The position numbers and the translations under genes were made by a program. 64,000 bases of DNA from Permianibacter fluminis (GTDB taxonomy: Bacteria > Pseudomonadota > Gammaproteobacteria > Enterobacterales > Permianibacteraceae). The notes below the pieces were generated by a model. The model did no database searches, was not told where the DNA came from, and saw only the letters and a list, made by a program, of their open reading frames with translations. Every line of letters starts with the position of its first letter. The stretch's first letter is position 1. This document shows positions 29,596 through 38,626 of this stretch, one piece after another. The stretch is taken from positions 2,666,001 through 2,730,000 of the forward strand of contig NZ_JABMEG010000001.1 in assembly GCF_013179735.1 (NCBI RefSeq), written 5' to 3'.

Positions 29596-30443
29596 AGCAT
29601 GCTCCTCAGTTTGCGTATTTTCAGCGTGGTTATTCGGTAGTCGAGTTACTTATCGCCGGCACCCTTGGTTTGATCTTGCTTGGCGGCATTTCACAGTTGT
29701 TTGTGGGTTCGAGTCAGACCTATCGGATGCAACGGCAGCTTGCCAATATTCAGGACAGCGGCCGGTTCGCTTTGTGGTATCTCAAGGATGATTTGCAGCG
29801 CGCGGGTTGGGCCAATGATGGCGCTGAGCCGACTTCTCCTTTGGAGGAAGGGCCGATTTTTCAGTTGCCGGATGCATTTTCTGACACGTTAAATTGTGGT
29901 GGCGGCAACTGCACGGCCGACGGCGGGGGTGATGCCAATGATAGTTTCGCTGTTCGCTTCGAAGGCACGACTGACTGCACGGGCGTAGCGGTTGCCGGAC
30001 CTGTTGTCCAGAATTATTACTACATTGGCGGTGTCGATAACCAACAGCTGCTTTGTGTCGGCAATGGTGGTGGTACGCCGCAGCCGCTGGTTGACGGTGT
30101 TGACAGTTTTCAAGTGCTGTACGGAATTGATACCACGGCACCGGCCCCTGCATCACCATCATGTCGGGATCGCGCCGTTGATCAGTACGTGACCGCGACC
30201 GACCTCGCCGATTTTGGCGTGGGTCTCGGTGAGACGCGCAGCGTTGTTGCCGTGCGGTTTTCCTTGCTGATTCGTGGTGAGGAAAACAATGCCTTGCCCA
30301 GCGTTGATCGTAGCTATCAGGTCGGTGACCGAGAGCTGTCGTTCAATGATCGCATTCCGCGTCGAGTATTTTCCTTGACTGTGCCCATTTACAACCGGGT
30401 CATGAGGGTGAATCAGACCGTCTCTGAATGTCCGTTCCAGTGA
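29592..30443 (+). CDS. pilW: Type IV pilus assembly protein PilW
   Basis: A 283-residue prepilin-like protein. Its leader runs to QRG and is cleaved before YSVVELLIAGTLGLILLGG, with the required Glu at +5; the DSGRFALWYLKDDLQRAGW segment after the helix is a PilW signature. The C-terminal beta-rich part contains several cysteines. The ATG at 29592 overlaps the pilV stop. Codon use is visibly more AT-rich than in the upstream ispH block. Confidence 0.92.
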   Translation: MKHAPQFAYFQRGYSVVELLIAGTLGLILLGGISQLFVGSSQTYRMQRQLANIQDSGRFALWYLKDDLQRAGWANDGAEPTSPLEEGPIFQLPDAFSDTLNCGGGNCTADGGGDANDSFAVRFEGTTDCTGVAVAGPVVQNYYYIGGVDNQQLLCVGNGGGTPQPLVDGVDSFQVLYGIDTTAPAPASPSCRDRAVDQYVTATDLADFGVGLGETRSVVAVRFSLLIRGEENNALPSVDRSYQVGDRELSFNDRIPRRVFSLTVPIYNRVMRVNQTVSECPFQ

Positions 30444-30460
30444 TGACAACGATTGAGTAG

Positions 30461-31027
30461 ATGACAATGACGCCCGTTACCAGAAAATTTCGCCAGCAGC
30501 CAATGACGCAACAGCAGGGCGCTGCCTTGTTTGTCAGTTTGGTCATTTTATTGGTGCTCTCGATTATCGGCATCAGTGCTATGCGGGGAGGCTTGCTGCA
30601 ATCGCTCATGGCATCCAACACTCAGCAAGTTGAGGTTGCCACGAGCGTTGCCGATGCCGGGGTGTCGGCAACCTGGGCGCTGACAACAGAGGAACTGTTG
30701 CAGGACGGCGGGGTGTTGAATACCGCATCGGAGACCCCTGGCGGTGCCACCTATTTTGTTGACAATACCGGCAACCTTAGTGCTAACGAAACTATGATAG
30801 ATAGCGACCGTGATACGCCCGTGTTGACATCGCAGGTTGTTGTCTCCCATGTCGGACCTGCGACGGCGATGTGTTCTGGTTATTCAATGACGGTGAACAC
30901 GTCAGCAACATCTGCCGAATGTCATGGCTTCCGTGTCAACGGTACGGGGACAGTTGGTGATGTGAACAGCACTGTTTCTGGCTGGCTGGTTTCGATTTCT
31001 GCATCCAACAGTGCAGCAATCCCCTGA
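30461..31027 (+). CDS. pilX: Type IV pilus assembly protein PilX
   Basis: A 188-residue protein with the PilX N-terminal pattern QQGAALFVSLVILLVLSIIG and ISAMRGGLLQSLMASN, i.e. a long N-terminal helix without a canonical Glu5 prepilin site. In Pseudomonas and Neisseria, PilX-type proteins act with PilV and PilW to initiate pilus assembly and present PilY1. It lies 17 bases after pilW. Base composition is AT-rich for this genome. Confidence 0.9.
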   Translation: MTMTPVTRKFRQQPMTQQQGAALFVSLVILLVLSIIGISAMRGGLLQSLMASNTQQVEVATSVADAGVSATWALTTEELLQDGGVLNTASETPGGATYFVDNTGNLSANETMIDSDRDTPVLTSQVVVSHVGPATAMCSGYSMTVNTSATSAECHGFRVNGTGTVGDVNSTVSGWLVSISASNSAAIP

Positions 31028-31077
31028 TATTTCCAATTCAGATTGATTATCGGCAGGTTTTGCGTAGGAGAACAGAT

Positions 31078-34000
31078 ATGTACGCGAAATGTTTCAAACA
31101 GGCCGCAGTGGCGTCCCTGAGCATGGCCTACATGCTGGCCTCGACCGCTGCGCTCGCTGAGGATACCGAGATTTTCTTCAATGCCGCGTACAACGTTGAA
31201 ACGCAGCCGAATATCTTGTTTGTGATCGATACGTCGGGGTCGATGGGCGATGCGCCATCGAGTGGCGGGTCGCTGTCAAAACTGGTTATTGTCAAAAACG
31301 CAATGAATCAGCTTTTGTCTGAAGTGCAGGATGTCAACGTTGGCTTGGCTCGTTATACCGTACCAGGCGGTCCGATTGTCTATCCAGTCACCGATATCGA
31401 TGCTCCGGCTGACCCTCGCGTTTCTGTTCGTGTATCTGCCAGTGCTGATGATGCGGAAGAGGCGAGCTCTGGCGCTGTGAATATCAGCGATGCTGATTTG
31501 GACATGATGGAAGATACGGGGTCCGCCAAATGGATCGGCGTGCGTTTCAATATGCTGGATATTCCACAAGGTGCCCAGATTGTTGGTGCATCACTCGGGA
31601 TGGAGGCGTCACAGACCAATAGCGGAACCATGACGGTTCGGGTTTACGGTCAGAAAGTCGCCAGTGCGCCAGCATTTGCCGCCACGGCCAATAATATCAG
31701 CAGTCGGGCTATGACCACTGCCTCGGTGACGTGGTCGCCGGTAAATTTCGCAACAGTTGGTGACCAGTATGTTACCACTGACATTTCGTCCATTATTCAA
31801 GAAATTGTGAATCAGTCCACTTGGTGTGGTGGCAATTCTATTGTACTGATGATCCGGCGCGAGGGCTCCGGTACCAATCTGCGTGCTGGTTATAGCTACG
31901 ATGGTGATGCCACCCAAGCGCCAATGCTTCGGGTGCAATACGACGGTACATTGCCGTCTGGTGCCAATGGCTGCTACACCAAGCTGGCAACATCGAAGGT
32001 GTTGGTCGATACCGATGATGTTGGCCAAAACTGGTCGGGTGTGGTGTCGAGCAACAGTTCCACACTGAGTCTGCGGACCAGTAATGATCGTGCGATTGGC
32101 ATTCGTTTCCCGGGGCTTGCCGTTCCGAAGGACGCGGATGTGACCGAAGCTTATGTTGAATTCACCGCCGCTTCCAACTCAACAACAACGGATACTGTTG
32201 CCAAGGTCGAGGGCGTTGCTCAGGACAATTTTGTCGCGTTCGGGACGGCCAATAACTCACTTACCACGACGACCATTCCGCCGGGCGTACCCAAGACTAC
32301 GGCAACCCAGAACGTGACGTTCCGCAACTGGGTGAATGGGCAGGTGACGCCGCAGCATCCGGAAAATCTCAAAAATATCGTAAAGGAAATTACCAGTCGT
32401 GCCGGTTGGGTATCCGGTAATGCTTTGGGTATGGTGTTGACCTACGTATCGGGAGATCGCAAGCACGCCAAAGCGTACTCAAGCTCTAGCGGGCCACGCT
32501 TGTATGTTCGTTACAAGACCGTATTTTCAACGGGAGACTATACCGTCCGTGATGAGATGAAGCGTTCAGTCAATGAACTCGTTGCAAACGGCTACACGCC
32601 GATTTCCGATACATTGCTTGAGGCGGGCTTGTATTACCGTGGCAATAATGTGCTGTACGGTAAAACTCGTAACGGCAGTGCAAAGAATCTTATTTCGCAT
32701 CCGGATTCCTATACTGGTGGTACCCACTCTGTGCCGACCGGTTGCGATCCGGTGCTCGACCCGTTCAATACCCTGTGCAAAGACGAAAAAATCAACGGCA
32801 CTCCAGTCTATCGTAGCCCGATTACCGACAGCTGCCAGAAGAGTCATATTGTCTTCCTGACGGACGGTTTGCCAACGTGGCATGCGCCGACGACCAGCAC
32901 GACGTTTGCATCATGGCCGAGCGCAGGCACCTGCATTGCGGGTACCGGTCAAGCGGGCGAAACCCAAACTGGCCGTAATGGCGACGATTGCACCGTCAAG
33001 ATTGCAGGGTATCTGCATAACCGCGATCAAAGTGGTTTGCCGGCGACGCAAACTGTTAACTCGCATTTCATCGGCTTCGATGTGGATGCCCCGTTTTTGG
33101 AGACCGCTGCGGACGCAGGCGGCGGGGGCTACTATCAAGCCAGCAATGCTGACTTGGTGTTGGATGCTTTCCGTCAGATTGTGAACAACATTCTGCAGTC
33201 GAACGGGTCATTTGTGTCGGCTGGTGTGACGACCTCACAGTCGAACCGGCTGCGCCACGAAGACCAGCTGTATTTCTCGGTGTTTGGTCCGACCCTGAAG
33301 CCTCGCTGGCCGGGCAACGTTAAACGTTACCAGTTGGTTGGCGACGAATTGCGCGATGTCAATGGAAATTCGGCAATCAACTCGCTCAGCGATCAGTTCC
33401 TGGATACGGCACAAAGCTGGTGGTCGCCGGGTATCGATGGTAACAAGCCAGGCGAAGGCGGTGCTGCCTCGCAGTTGAGCAATAGCCGGACGATTTACAG
33501 CAATATTGTCGGTGATTCCAATGTGCTGTTGATTCAATCTGGTAACTCGGTCGCCGATGGCAATTCCTCAATTACCCAAGCGATGCTGGGTGCTTCGTCG
33601 TCGACTGAGCGGACCGCCTTGCTGAAGTGGGCTCGTGGTACCGATGTCGACGATGTCGATGGCGATACTTCAACTACAGATGCTCATCATCTGTTTGGTG
33701 ACCCGCTGCATTCGCGGCCGACTTTGCTGCGTTACAAGACTTCTGGCGGCACCGAGTTCCTGCGCGTCTTTGTCGGAACCAACACGGGAACCTTGAGTGC
33801 GCTGAACCCGGATACTGGTGCTGAGACCTGGGCATTTATGCCGAAGGAGTTGCTGGGTCACATCAAGACTCTGCGTGACAATGTTGAAGGCCAGCAGAAG
33901 CCCTATGGCGTCGATGGCAGCATTGTCCCGTTCTTTGAAGATTTGAACGGGGATGGTGTGATCAATGTTGGTACTGAAAGTGCCTATCTGGTTGTCGGCA

Positions 34001-35160
34001 TGCGCCGCGGCGGCGATCACTATTATGTGCTTGATATCAGTAACCCGGCTGCCCCGCGGTTGAAATACATCATGGGTCGCGATCTGCCGTCAGTAGGCAG
34101 TTATCCGAAGCTTGCGCAGACGTGGTCCGCACCGGTGATTGGCAAGATCAAGTGGGGTGGTGTGTCGAAGCTGGTGATGATTTTCGGTGCCGGCTATGAC
34201 GTCACCCAGGATGTCAATGGTGCGCCGCTTGATGATGGTGTCGGTAATGCGGTGTATATCGCCGATGCGGCAACTGGTGAGCAGCTGTGGAGCTCGGATG
34301 CGCTTGGACTCACGACCATGACCAACAGCATCCCGGCTGATGTGGCAGCCATCGATCTGAACAACGATGGTTTTATTGACCATGTTTACGCAACCGACAC
34401 CCGGGCTCAGGTCTTCCGCTTTGATCTGTCGACCTCTGGCACCATCACTGGTGGCCGTATGGCGCATTTGCAGACGGGTGTGGATCAGGCCAGCAACCGC
34501 CGCTTCTTTGCGCGGGTGGATGTTGCCTTGGTTGAGCGTCCTGGTGATGATTACCTTGCTGTCACTGTTGGTTCCGGTTTCCGTGAGCGTCCATTGGATG
34601 TCACGATCAATGACTACTTTTACGCGATTCGTGATTTTGGCGCCTTCACCAGCACGATTCCGACCGATGTCACGATGAGCGATCTGGTTGATATCACCGA
34701 TATTGTTGGTGATGCTGATGGTGATGGTGACAATCTTGATGCACTTGAGGCCATTGACACGGCTGATAAGAAGGGTTGGTATTATGATTTCGGTACAGAC
34801 GGCGAGAAGGTGCTCGCGCAGGCGACCATCCTGAACGGTATCGTTTATGTTGGTACCTATCTGCCGCCTGACTCTTCGTCCGGTTCGGTTGATTGCAGTG
34901 GCGGTACCGGCAGTTCGCGGCTCTATGCTTTCTCGCTGACTGATGGCAACCCCATCAAGGATGTCGATGGCAACAATTTGGTCGATGGTAGTGACCGTTA
35001 CATCAACATTGCCAACTGCGCGACCTGCGGCTTCGTTCCATTGCAGTTGCTGGTCGGTGAACGTGATATCGTTGGCCTGTTGGGTACGTCGGTGATTTCT
35101 GGCTTTGATTTCGCCAATGCCAAAGAACGGGTAAAACGAGTCAAGTGGCAGGCGCAATAA
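31078..35160 (+). CDS. pilY1: PilY1-type pilus tip adhesin with interrupted vWA domain
   Basis: A 1360-residue secreted protein, longer than typical PilY1 (about 1160). A signal peptide precedes residue 28 (cleavage after ALA). The vWA MIDAS motif DTSGS is at residues 51-55, but the rest of the vWA domain (FLTDGLPTWH, about residue 590) follows only after two similar beta-sandwich-like segments at about 111-291 and 301-482, each ending in a P-x-LRV-QY/LYVRY strand. The C-terminal beta-propeller region has the calcium loop DADGDGDNLD near residue 1212. Role: tip adhesion, surface sensing and control of pilus retraction. ATG at 31078 follows TAGGAG. Confidence 0.93.
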   Translation: MYAKCFKQAAVASLSMAYMLASTAALAEDTEIFFNAAYNVETQPNILFVIDTSGSMGDAPSSGGSLSKLVIVKNAMNQLLSEVQDVNVGLARYTVPGGPIVYPVTDIDAPADPRVSVRVSASADDAEEASSGAVNISDADLDMMEDTGSAKWIGVRFNMLDIPQGAQIVGASLGMEASQTNSGTMTVRVYGQKVASAPAFAATANNISSRAMTTASVTWSPVNFATVGDQYVTTDISSIIQEIVNQSTWCGGNSIVLMIRREGSGTNLRAGYSYDGDATQAPMLRVQYDGTLPSGANGCYTKLATSKVLVDTDDVGQNWSGVVSSNSSTLSLRTSNDRAIGIRFPGLAVPKDADVTEAYVEFTAASNSTTTDTVAKVEGVAQDNFVAFGTANNSLTTTTIPPGVPKTTATQNVTFRNWVNGQVTPQHPENLKNIVKEITSRAGWVSGNALGMVLTYVSGDRKHAKAYSSSSGPRLYVRYKTVFSTGDYTVRDEMKRSVNELVANGYTPISDTLLEAGLYYRGNNVLYGKTRNGSAKNLISHPDSYTGGTHSVPTGCDPVLDPFNTLCKDEKINGTPVYRSPITDSCQKSHIVFLTDGLPTWHAPTTSTTFASWPSAGTCIAGTGQAGETQTGRNGDDCTVKIAGYLHNRDQSGLPATQTVNSHFIGFDVDAPFLETAADAGGGGYYQASNADLVLDAFRQIVNNILQSNGSFVSAGVTTSQSNRLRHEDQLYFSVFGPTLKPRWPGNVKRYQLVGDELRDVNGNSAINSLSDQFLDTAQSWWSPGIDGNKPGEGGAASQLSNSRTIYSNIVGDSNVLLIQSGNSVADGNSSITQAMLGASSSTERTALLKWARGTDVDDVDGDTSTTDAHHLFGDPLHSRPTLLRYKTSGGTEFLRVFVGTNTGTLSALNPDTGAETWAFMPKELLGHIKTLRDNVEGQQKPYGVDGSIVPFFEDLNGDGVINVGTESAYLVVGMRRGGDHYYVLDISNPAAPRLKYIMGRDLPSVGSYPKLAQTWSAPVIGKIKWGGVSKLVMIFGAGYDVTQDVNGAPLDDGVGNAVYIADAATGEQLWSSDALGLTTMTNSIPADVAAIDLNNDGFIDHVYATDTRAQVFRFDLSTSGTITGGRMAHLQTGVDQASNRRFFARVDVALVERPGDDYLAVTVGSGFRERPLDVTINDYFYAIRDFGAFTSTIPTDVTMSDLVDITDIVGDADGDGDNLDALEAIDTADKKGWYYDFGTDGEKVLAQATILNGIVYVGTYLPPDSSSGSVDCSGGTGSSRLYAFSLTDGNPIKDVDGNNLVDGSDRYINIANCATCGFVPLQLLVGERDIVGLLGTSVISGFDFANAKERVKRVKWQAQ

Positions 35161-35175
35161 TTGATGAGGCGCAGT

Positions 35176-35700
35176 ATGGCATTGCAAGCTGATATGACCC
35201 GGGCGGGATTGGCTCCCCCCCGGGGGTTTACCTTGATCGAGCTGATTATTGCGATTGCGATCGTCGGTATTCTGGCCGCGATGGCCTATCCCTTTTATCA
35301 GGAACATATCACCAAAACTCGGCGTGCTCAGGCGATGTCTGCATTGCAGTCGGCGGCTGAGGCGTTTTCGCGCTACAAAGCTGGCCGACCAGATTTCTCT
35401 TATACCGATGCTTGTTTCACCGGCGAGGGCTGTGCCAATGAGATTGTTAGTGGCTCAGTGCCTGATGACGGTGCCGGCCCGTTATATAGCCTGACATCAG
35501 CACTCTCAGCCGATGGCCGGCGTTTCGTCTTGACCGCGACAGCAACGGCAGAGTGGTCTTCACGTGATGGTGGCTTGCAGCTTGATAGCGCAGGCGCCAA
35601 GCGTTGGACGGACAAGGGCGGTGAGATATGGGGCTGCTGGCCGCAAGGGAGCTCGGCACCGTGTTCCGATGGCGCCGCCGAATTGGATCCGGAGCCTTGA
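35176..35700 (+). CDS. pilE: Type IV minor pilin PilE
   Basis: A 174-residue prepilin. The leader ends PPRG and is cleaved before FTLIELIIAIAIVGILAAMAYP, the classic pilin helix with Glu5; the C-terminal domain has cysteine pairs (DACFTGEGC, WGCWP..PCSD). I chose ATG 35176 because GAGG lies six bases before it; ATG 35164, four bases after the pilY1 stop, would only lengthen the leader. No pilY2 is seen between pilY1 and pilE, unlike P. aeruginosa. Last gene of the operon, ended by a strong terminator. Confidence 0.9.
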   Translation: MALQADMTRAGLAPPRGFTLIELIIAIAIVGILAAMAYPFYQEHITKTRRAQAMSALQSAAEAFSRYKAGRPDFSYTDACFTGEGCANEIVSGSVPDDGAGPLYSLTSALSADGRRFVLTATATAEWSSRDGGLQLDSAGAKRWTDKGGEIWGCWPQGSSAPCSDGAAELDPEP

Positions 35701-35714
35701 CGTTCTGTTACTGA

Positions 35715-35752
35715 GCAATAAAAAAGCCCCCACCGAGGGGCTTTTTTATTGC
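35715..35752. terminator. Bidirectional Rho-independent terminator after pilE
   Basis: The perfect stem GCAATAAAAAAGCCCC / GGGGCTTTTTTATTGC with a CACCGA loop serves pilE and the convergent FimT-like gene. Confidence 0.9.
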
Positions 35753-35895
35753 CTGATTGTTGAGCATCAGCTGTTTTTCTTTGCGGCTCGTTCAGGCTTC
35801 GACGTGCTCAGCACGAAAGTTGATTCTTGTTCTGCGTCTGTCTCTTTCAAGGTAGCGGCATACGGGAGGGGAGCTGCTGCCGAGTCAGGCGCTAT

Positions 35896-36450
35896 TCAGC
35901 AGCGCAATGGCCGGCCATCCGCACCTTCATCAATGCCATCACCATTGCTGTCCGTTGACATGCGCGGCCGGCCCATCTTGGTAATGATTACTGCACGCGC
36001 ATGATCGGCTTTGCCGAGGCCGCAGACGGTGAATGTGCCGTTTTGGTGGCTGGTCATTCCCGTTGGCAGAAACTGCAGCGTGTCTGCGACCCGAAATGAG
36101 CGCCAATGCACCGGATCTTTCGGGCTGCTGCCGTTGATGTGATTCAGGATTTCGTCGTTTTCATCGAGCTCACGATTGCCATTGTGGTCGATGAAGAGCA
36201 GGTGGCCGGTTGACCAGTTGTCGTTGCAGGTTTGGCCATCTTCGCTGGCGCAAACGGTGACCGGTTGGTGTTTGAGAATGGCGTGCTGGCGAGCGCTGTG
36301 AATCGATTGCAGGATGTTGCCGGTATAGGCATCGACCCGTTGGCGGGTGACCAGGTCCTGCATGCTGTTGACGCCGACGGTCAAAGTGACGCTGCCGATT
36401 GCCAATGCCATCAGCATTTCCACTAGGGTAAATCCCTGCGCTTTTTTCAT
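35896..36450 (-). CDS. fimT: Second GspH/FimT-type minor pilin
   Basis: A 184-residue prepilin with the very short leader MKKAQG, cleaved before FTLVEMLMALAIGSVTLTVG. The C-terminal GspH domain contains CASEDGQTC and the Asp/Asn-rich loop FIDHNGNRELDENDE, then TVCGLG. GGAGG precedes the ATG at 36450; the frame stays open further upstream but only the ATG at 36450 has both leader and ribosome site. It stands alone, convergent with pilE and divergent from lexA2. In P. aeruginosa, fimT sits next to fimU, so its place at the other end of the cluster is different here. Confidence 0.88.
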   Translation of the reverse strand: MKKAQGFTLVEMLMALAIGSVTLTVGVNSMQDLVTRQRVDAYTGNILQSIHSARQHAILKHQPVTVCASEDGQTCNDNWSTGHLLFIDHNGNRELDENDEILNHINGSSPKDPVHWRSFRVADTLQFLPTGMTSHQNGTFTVCGLGKADHARAVIITKMGRPRMSTDSNGDGIDEGADGRPLRC

Positions 36451-36663
36451 GGTTCCCTCCGGTTCTTGGTCGCGGCGCTTCGCCTTTTTATTTGGCGACT
36501 TGCGCATGTCCTGCATCCTGCAGGTCGAGGCGCATTGTAGAAATCTGCCGGGATCGCGTCGCCCGCAGCACTCGCGCACTGTTGTGCGAACTTGCCCATA
36601 ACGCTTGCCGGCACAATTCCCGTGGCGGGCTCAGCTGTCTGGATCTTCTGTTGCAAAAACCGC

Positions 36664-36692
36664 TTGCCGGCCAAGAATGCCCGCGCTAAGCT
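36664..36692 (+). promoter_or_regulatory. Predicted promoter of the lexA2 cassette
   Basis: TTGCCG (36664) and TAAGCT (36687) are separated by 17 bases. The candidate operator repeats lie immediately downstream, over the expected transcription start. Confidence 0.45.
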
Positions 36693-36694
36693 AT

Positions 36695-36736
36695 GGTTAA
36701 CAAAAGGTTAACGACGCTAACGCAATGGCATTAACC
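36695..36736. promoter_or_regulatory. Candidate LexA2 operator: repeated GGTTAAC half-sites
   Basis: GGTTAAC occurs at 36695 and again at 36706 (11-base period, one helical turn), with an inverted TTAACC at 36731. The position over the start of transcription suits autorepression by the LexA-like product. No E. coli-type CTGT-N8-ACAG box is present. Confidence 0.5.
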
Positions 36737-36760
36737 GCTTTTAATTCAATGGGATGCGAT

Positions 36761-37342
36761 ATGAGTCAAAGCTTCCATGACCGGCTGGCCTGGCTGCGCG
36801 ATCGCTACCGCAAGCTCGGCCGCATTCCGTCTTGCCGCGAGCTGGCCAAAGACTGGGGCGTGTCATCGACCGCGGTCTGGAAGGTCATCGACCGCCTGCA
36901 TGAGCACGGGTATCTGCAGAAAGAAGGCAACCGCTGGTTGCCGGATGAGAGCTTTTTCGCCCGGCCCATGGCGCCGTCCTATCTGCCCGCCGGCGTACCG
37001 AACGAGCAAATGCAGGACGATGGCAGCGATGGTTTTGCCATCGATAGCTTCTTGGTTGAGCACCCGTCCCGGACGGTGCTGTACACCGTTCGCGGCGATT
37101 CGATGATCGATGCCGGTATTCAGGATGGCGATGTCGCGGTGCTGGAGCTGAGCAGTCAGGCCAAGGAGGGTGACATCGTCGCGGCTTACGTTGATGGTCG
37201 GCTGACCCTGAAAAAATTGGCCCGGATCAGCGGTGAATATGTACTGATCCCGTGCAACAAGATGTACCCGGTGATCAAGCCGGAACGCACGCTGGAGATT
37301 TATGGCGTGTTGGTCGGTCTGGCGCGCAAATACGGACGCTGA
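36761..37342 (+). CDS. lexA2: LexA-like SOS repressor of the mutagenesis cassette (LexA2 type)
   Basis: A 193-residue repressor with an N-terminal winged helix (residues 3-50; IPSCRELAKDWGVSSTAVWKVIDRL) and a C-terminal S24 autoprotease domain. The cleavage bond is Ala77-Gly78, the nucleophile Ser114 (RGDSMIDAGI) and the base Lys151 (LTLKKL). RecA filaments should trigger self-cleavage and derepress the cassette. The wing helix differs from E. coli LexA, consistent with a different operator. The ATG at 36761 was preferred to one 12 codons upstream. It heads lexA2-imuA-imuB-dnaE2. Confidence 0.88.
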   Translation: MSQSFHDRLAWLRDRYRKLGRIPSCRELAKDWGVSSTAVWKVIDRLHEHGYLQKEGNRWLPDESFFARPMAPSYLPAGVPNEQMQDDGSDGFAIDSFLVEHPSRTVLYTVRGDSMIDAGIQDGDVAVLELSSQAKEGDIVAAYVDGRLTLKKLARISGEYVLIPCNKMYPVIKPERTLEIYGVLVGLARKYGR

Positions 37343-37436
37343 GAGTAGGTAGCCGCCAACGAGTCGCCGCAAGGCGCTCAGGGCGGCGAGCGGTCTTGTT
37401 GTCGCTGGCCGGGTAGCGGGCGGAGCGGAGGTCACG

Positions 37437-38366
37437 ATGCCGTCCTCACTGCAGCAATTGCTGGATCAGCGCCAACTCTGGCGCGGACGTGATACCGGTG
37501 AGGCGACGGCCGTTTTGCCGACCGGTTGGCCGCAGTTGGATCGTGAGCTGTACGGTGCCGGTTGGCCGATGGCCAGCCTGAGTGAATTGCTGTGTCGTGA
37601 ACCGGTGCTGGCTTGGCAATTATTGCTGCCGGCCTTGGTGCAGTTGAGTCAGCAGCAGCGCCTGTTGATCTGGATTGGCCACGAGCAACCACCGTATGCG
37701 CCGGCTTGGCAGAAAGCCGGTTTGTGCTTGTCGCGTTGCTTGTTGGTGCGGGCATCGGAAGATGAGGCGCCGTGGGCAGCAGAGCAGGCCCTGCGCTTGG
37801 CACAGGGTGGCGCGGTGCTGCTGCAATCGAAAGCACTGAATACCGAGCGCTTGCGCCGCCTGCAGTTGGCGGCACAAAGCGGTGGCAGTTATGCCTTTCT
37901 GCTACGGCCACCGGCTGCGCAGCGACAGACGACGCCAGCCAGCTTGCGAATGCAGTTGCAGGCGGCGCCGGGTGGCGTTCAGGTGCAGGTATTGAAACGG
38001 CGGGGTGGGGCGGCGACAACGACATTCACTGTGCCAACCTCGCCGGCACCGCGGGCAGTGGTTGCGCCTGGTTTTGCGAGAAACCGTTCAATAAATGGCG
38101 TAATAACCAGCGCGATAAAACGCGTAATGGATGGTGCAGGAAATAGCGCAAGCAGCAGTGCAAGAGGCAGCGAAAAGGATAGCCAAAAAGATAACGCGGA
38201 AAATCGGGTAAGCGATGCCGGATCGTTGCACTTGTTTGCGAACGGCACCCGCGAGCGGTCGGTTCGCGATGGTTCTGCAAATGCCGCCGGGGCAAAGCAC
38301 AATGTCTCGACCGCCGCGTCGGCAGTGATGGCAGTCGCGCATACCCGTGAGCAAGCCGAGCGGTAA
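37437..38366 (+). CDS. imuA: ImuA, RecA-like accessory protein of translesion mutagenesis
   Basis: A 309-residue protein of the ImuA/SulA-like family. The N-terminal 190 residues carry the recognisable core (LPTGWPQLDRELYGAGWPMASLSELL, the RLLIWIGHEQPPYAPAW segment, and LLQSKALNTERLRRLQLAAQ), a degenerate RecA fold with no Walker A. ImuA works with ImuB and DnaE2 in damage-induced mutagenesis. The last 110 or so residues are low complexity, rich in Ser, Ala, Asn and Lys, and encoded by a degenerate repeat-like stretch; I take this as an acquired tail. It lies 94 bases after lexA2, and a terminator follows. Confidence 0.82.
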   Translation: MPSSLQQLLDQRQLWRGRDTGEATAVLPTGWPQLDRELYGAGWPMASLSELLCREPVLAWQLLLPALVQLSQQQRLLIWIGHEQPPYAPAWQKAGLCLSRCLLVRASEDEAPWAAEQALRLAQGGAVLLQSKALNTERLRRLQLAAQSGGSYAFLLRPPAAQRQTTPASLRMQLQAAPGGVQVQVLKRRGGAATTTFTVPTSPAPRAVVAPGFARNRSINGVITSAIKRVMDGAGNSASSSARGSEKDSQKDNAENRVSDAGSLHLFANGTRERSVRDGSANAAGAKHNVSTAASAVMAVAHTREQAER

Positions 38367-38413
38367 GTGGCGTGTGCTCAGATGATTTAAGACTCGACAG
38401 GCTTCAGTCACCT

Positions 38414-38442
38414 TGCTGCCATGGATGGCAGCGTCTTTTTTT
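38414..38442 (+). terminator. Rho-independent terminator after imuA
   Basis: TGCTGCCAT pairs with ATGGCAGC(G) around GG and is followed by GTC and eight T. It would uncouple imuB-dnaE2 from the lexA2 promoter. Confidence 0.72.
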
Positions 38443-38527
38443 GTCGAGGACTATCTAGCCTAAATCTGTGTTTCAGATCTGCTATTGCATTGAGATTAAA
38501 TGAAGAGTGCTCTGAATAAGTTATGGT

Positions 38528-38626
38528 GCTGTCATTCCGGCGAAAGCCGGAATCCATTTTTATCGAAAAAATGGACCTAGCTACCCCAAGGGCACGTCCT
38601 GCGGTCGCTTTCGCCGGGGTGATAGC
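38528..38626. repeat. Palindromic 99-bp intergenic repeat element (MITE-like)
   Basis: The ends are imperfect inverted repeats: GCTGTCATTCCGGCGAAAGC on the left against GCTATCACCCCGGCGAAAGC read from the right (16 of 20 match). Inside are two further hairpins, ATTCCGGC-GAAA-GCCGGAAT and CCATTTTT-ATCG-AAAAAATGG. The core resembles a dispersed intergenic repeat found in many proteobacteria. Confidence 0.7.

Larger units (their letters stand above)
36451..36760. other. 310-base divergent control region between fimT and the lexA2 cassette
   Basis: It holds the fimT leader on one side and the lexA2 promoter and candidate operator (36664-36736) on the other. I see no additional gene. Confidence 0.6.

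Noticed and set aside
34090-35307. Antisense ORF opposite the end of pilY1
   Set aside because: It spans two real genes and is an artefact of biased third positions.
36451-36760. Canonical E. coli-type SOS box upstream of lexA2
   Set aside because: No CTGT-N8-ACAG is present; the GGTTAAC repeats are the better candidate.
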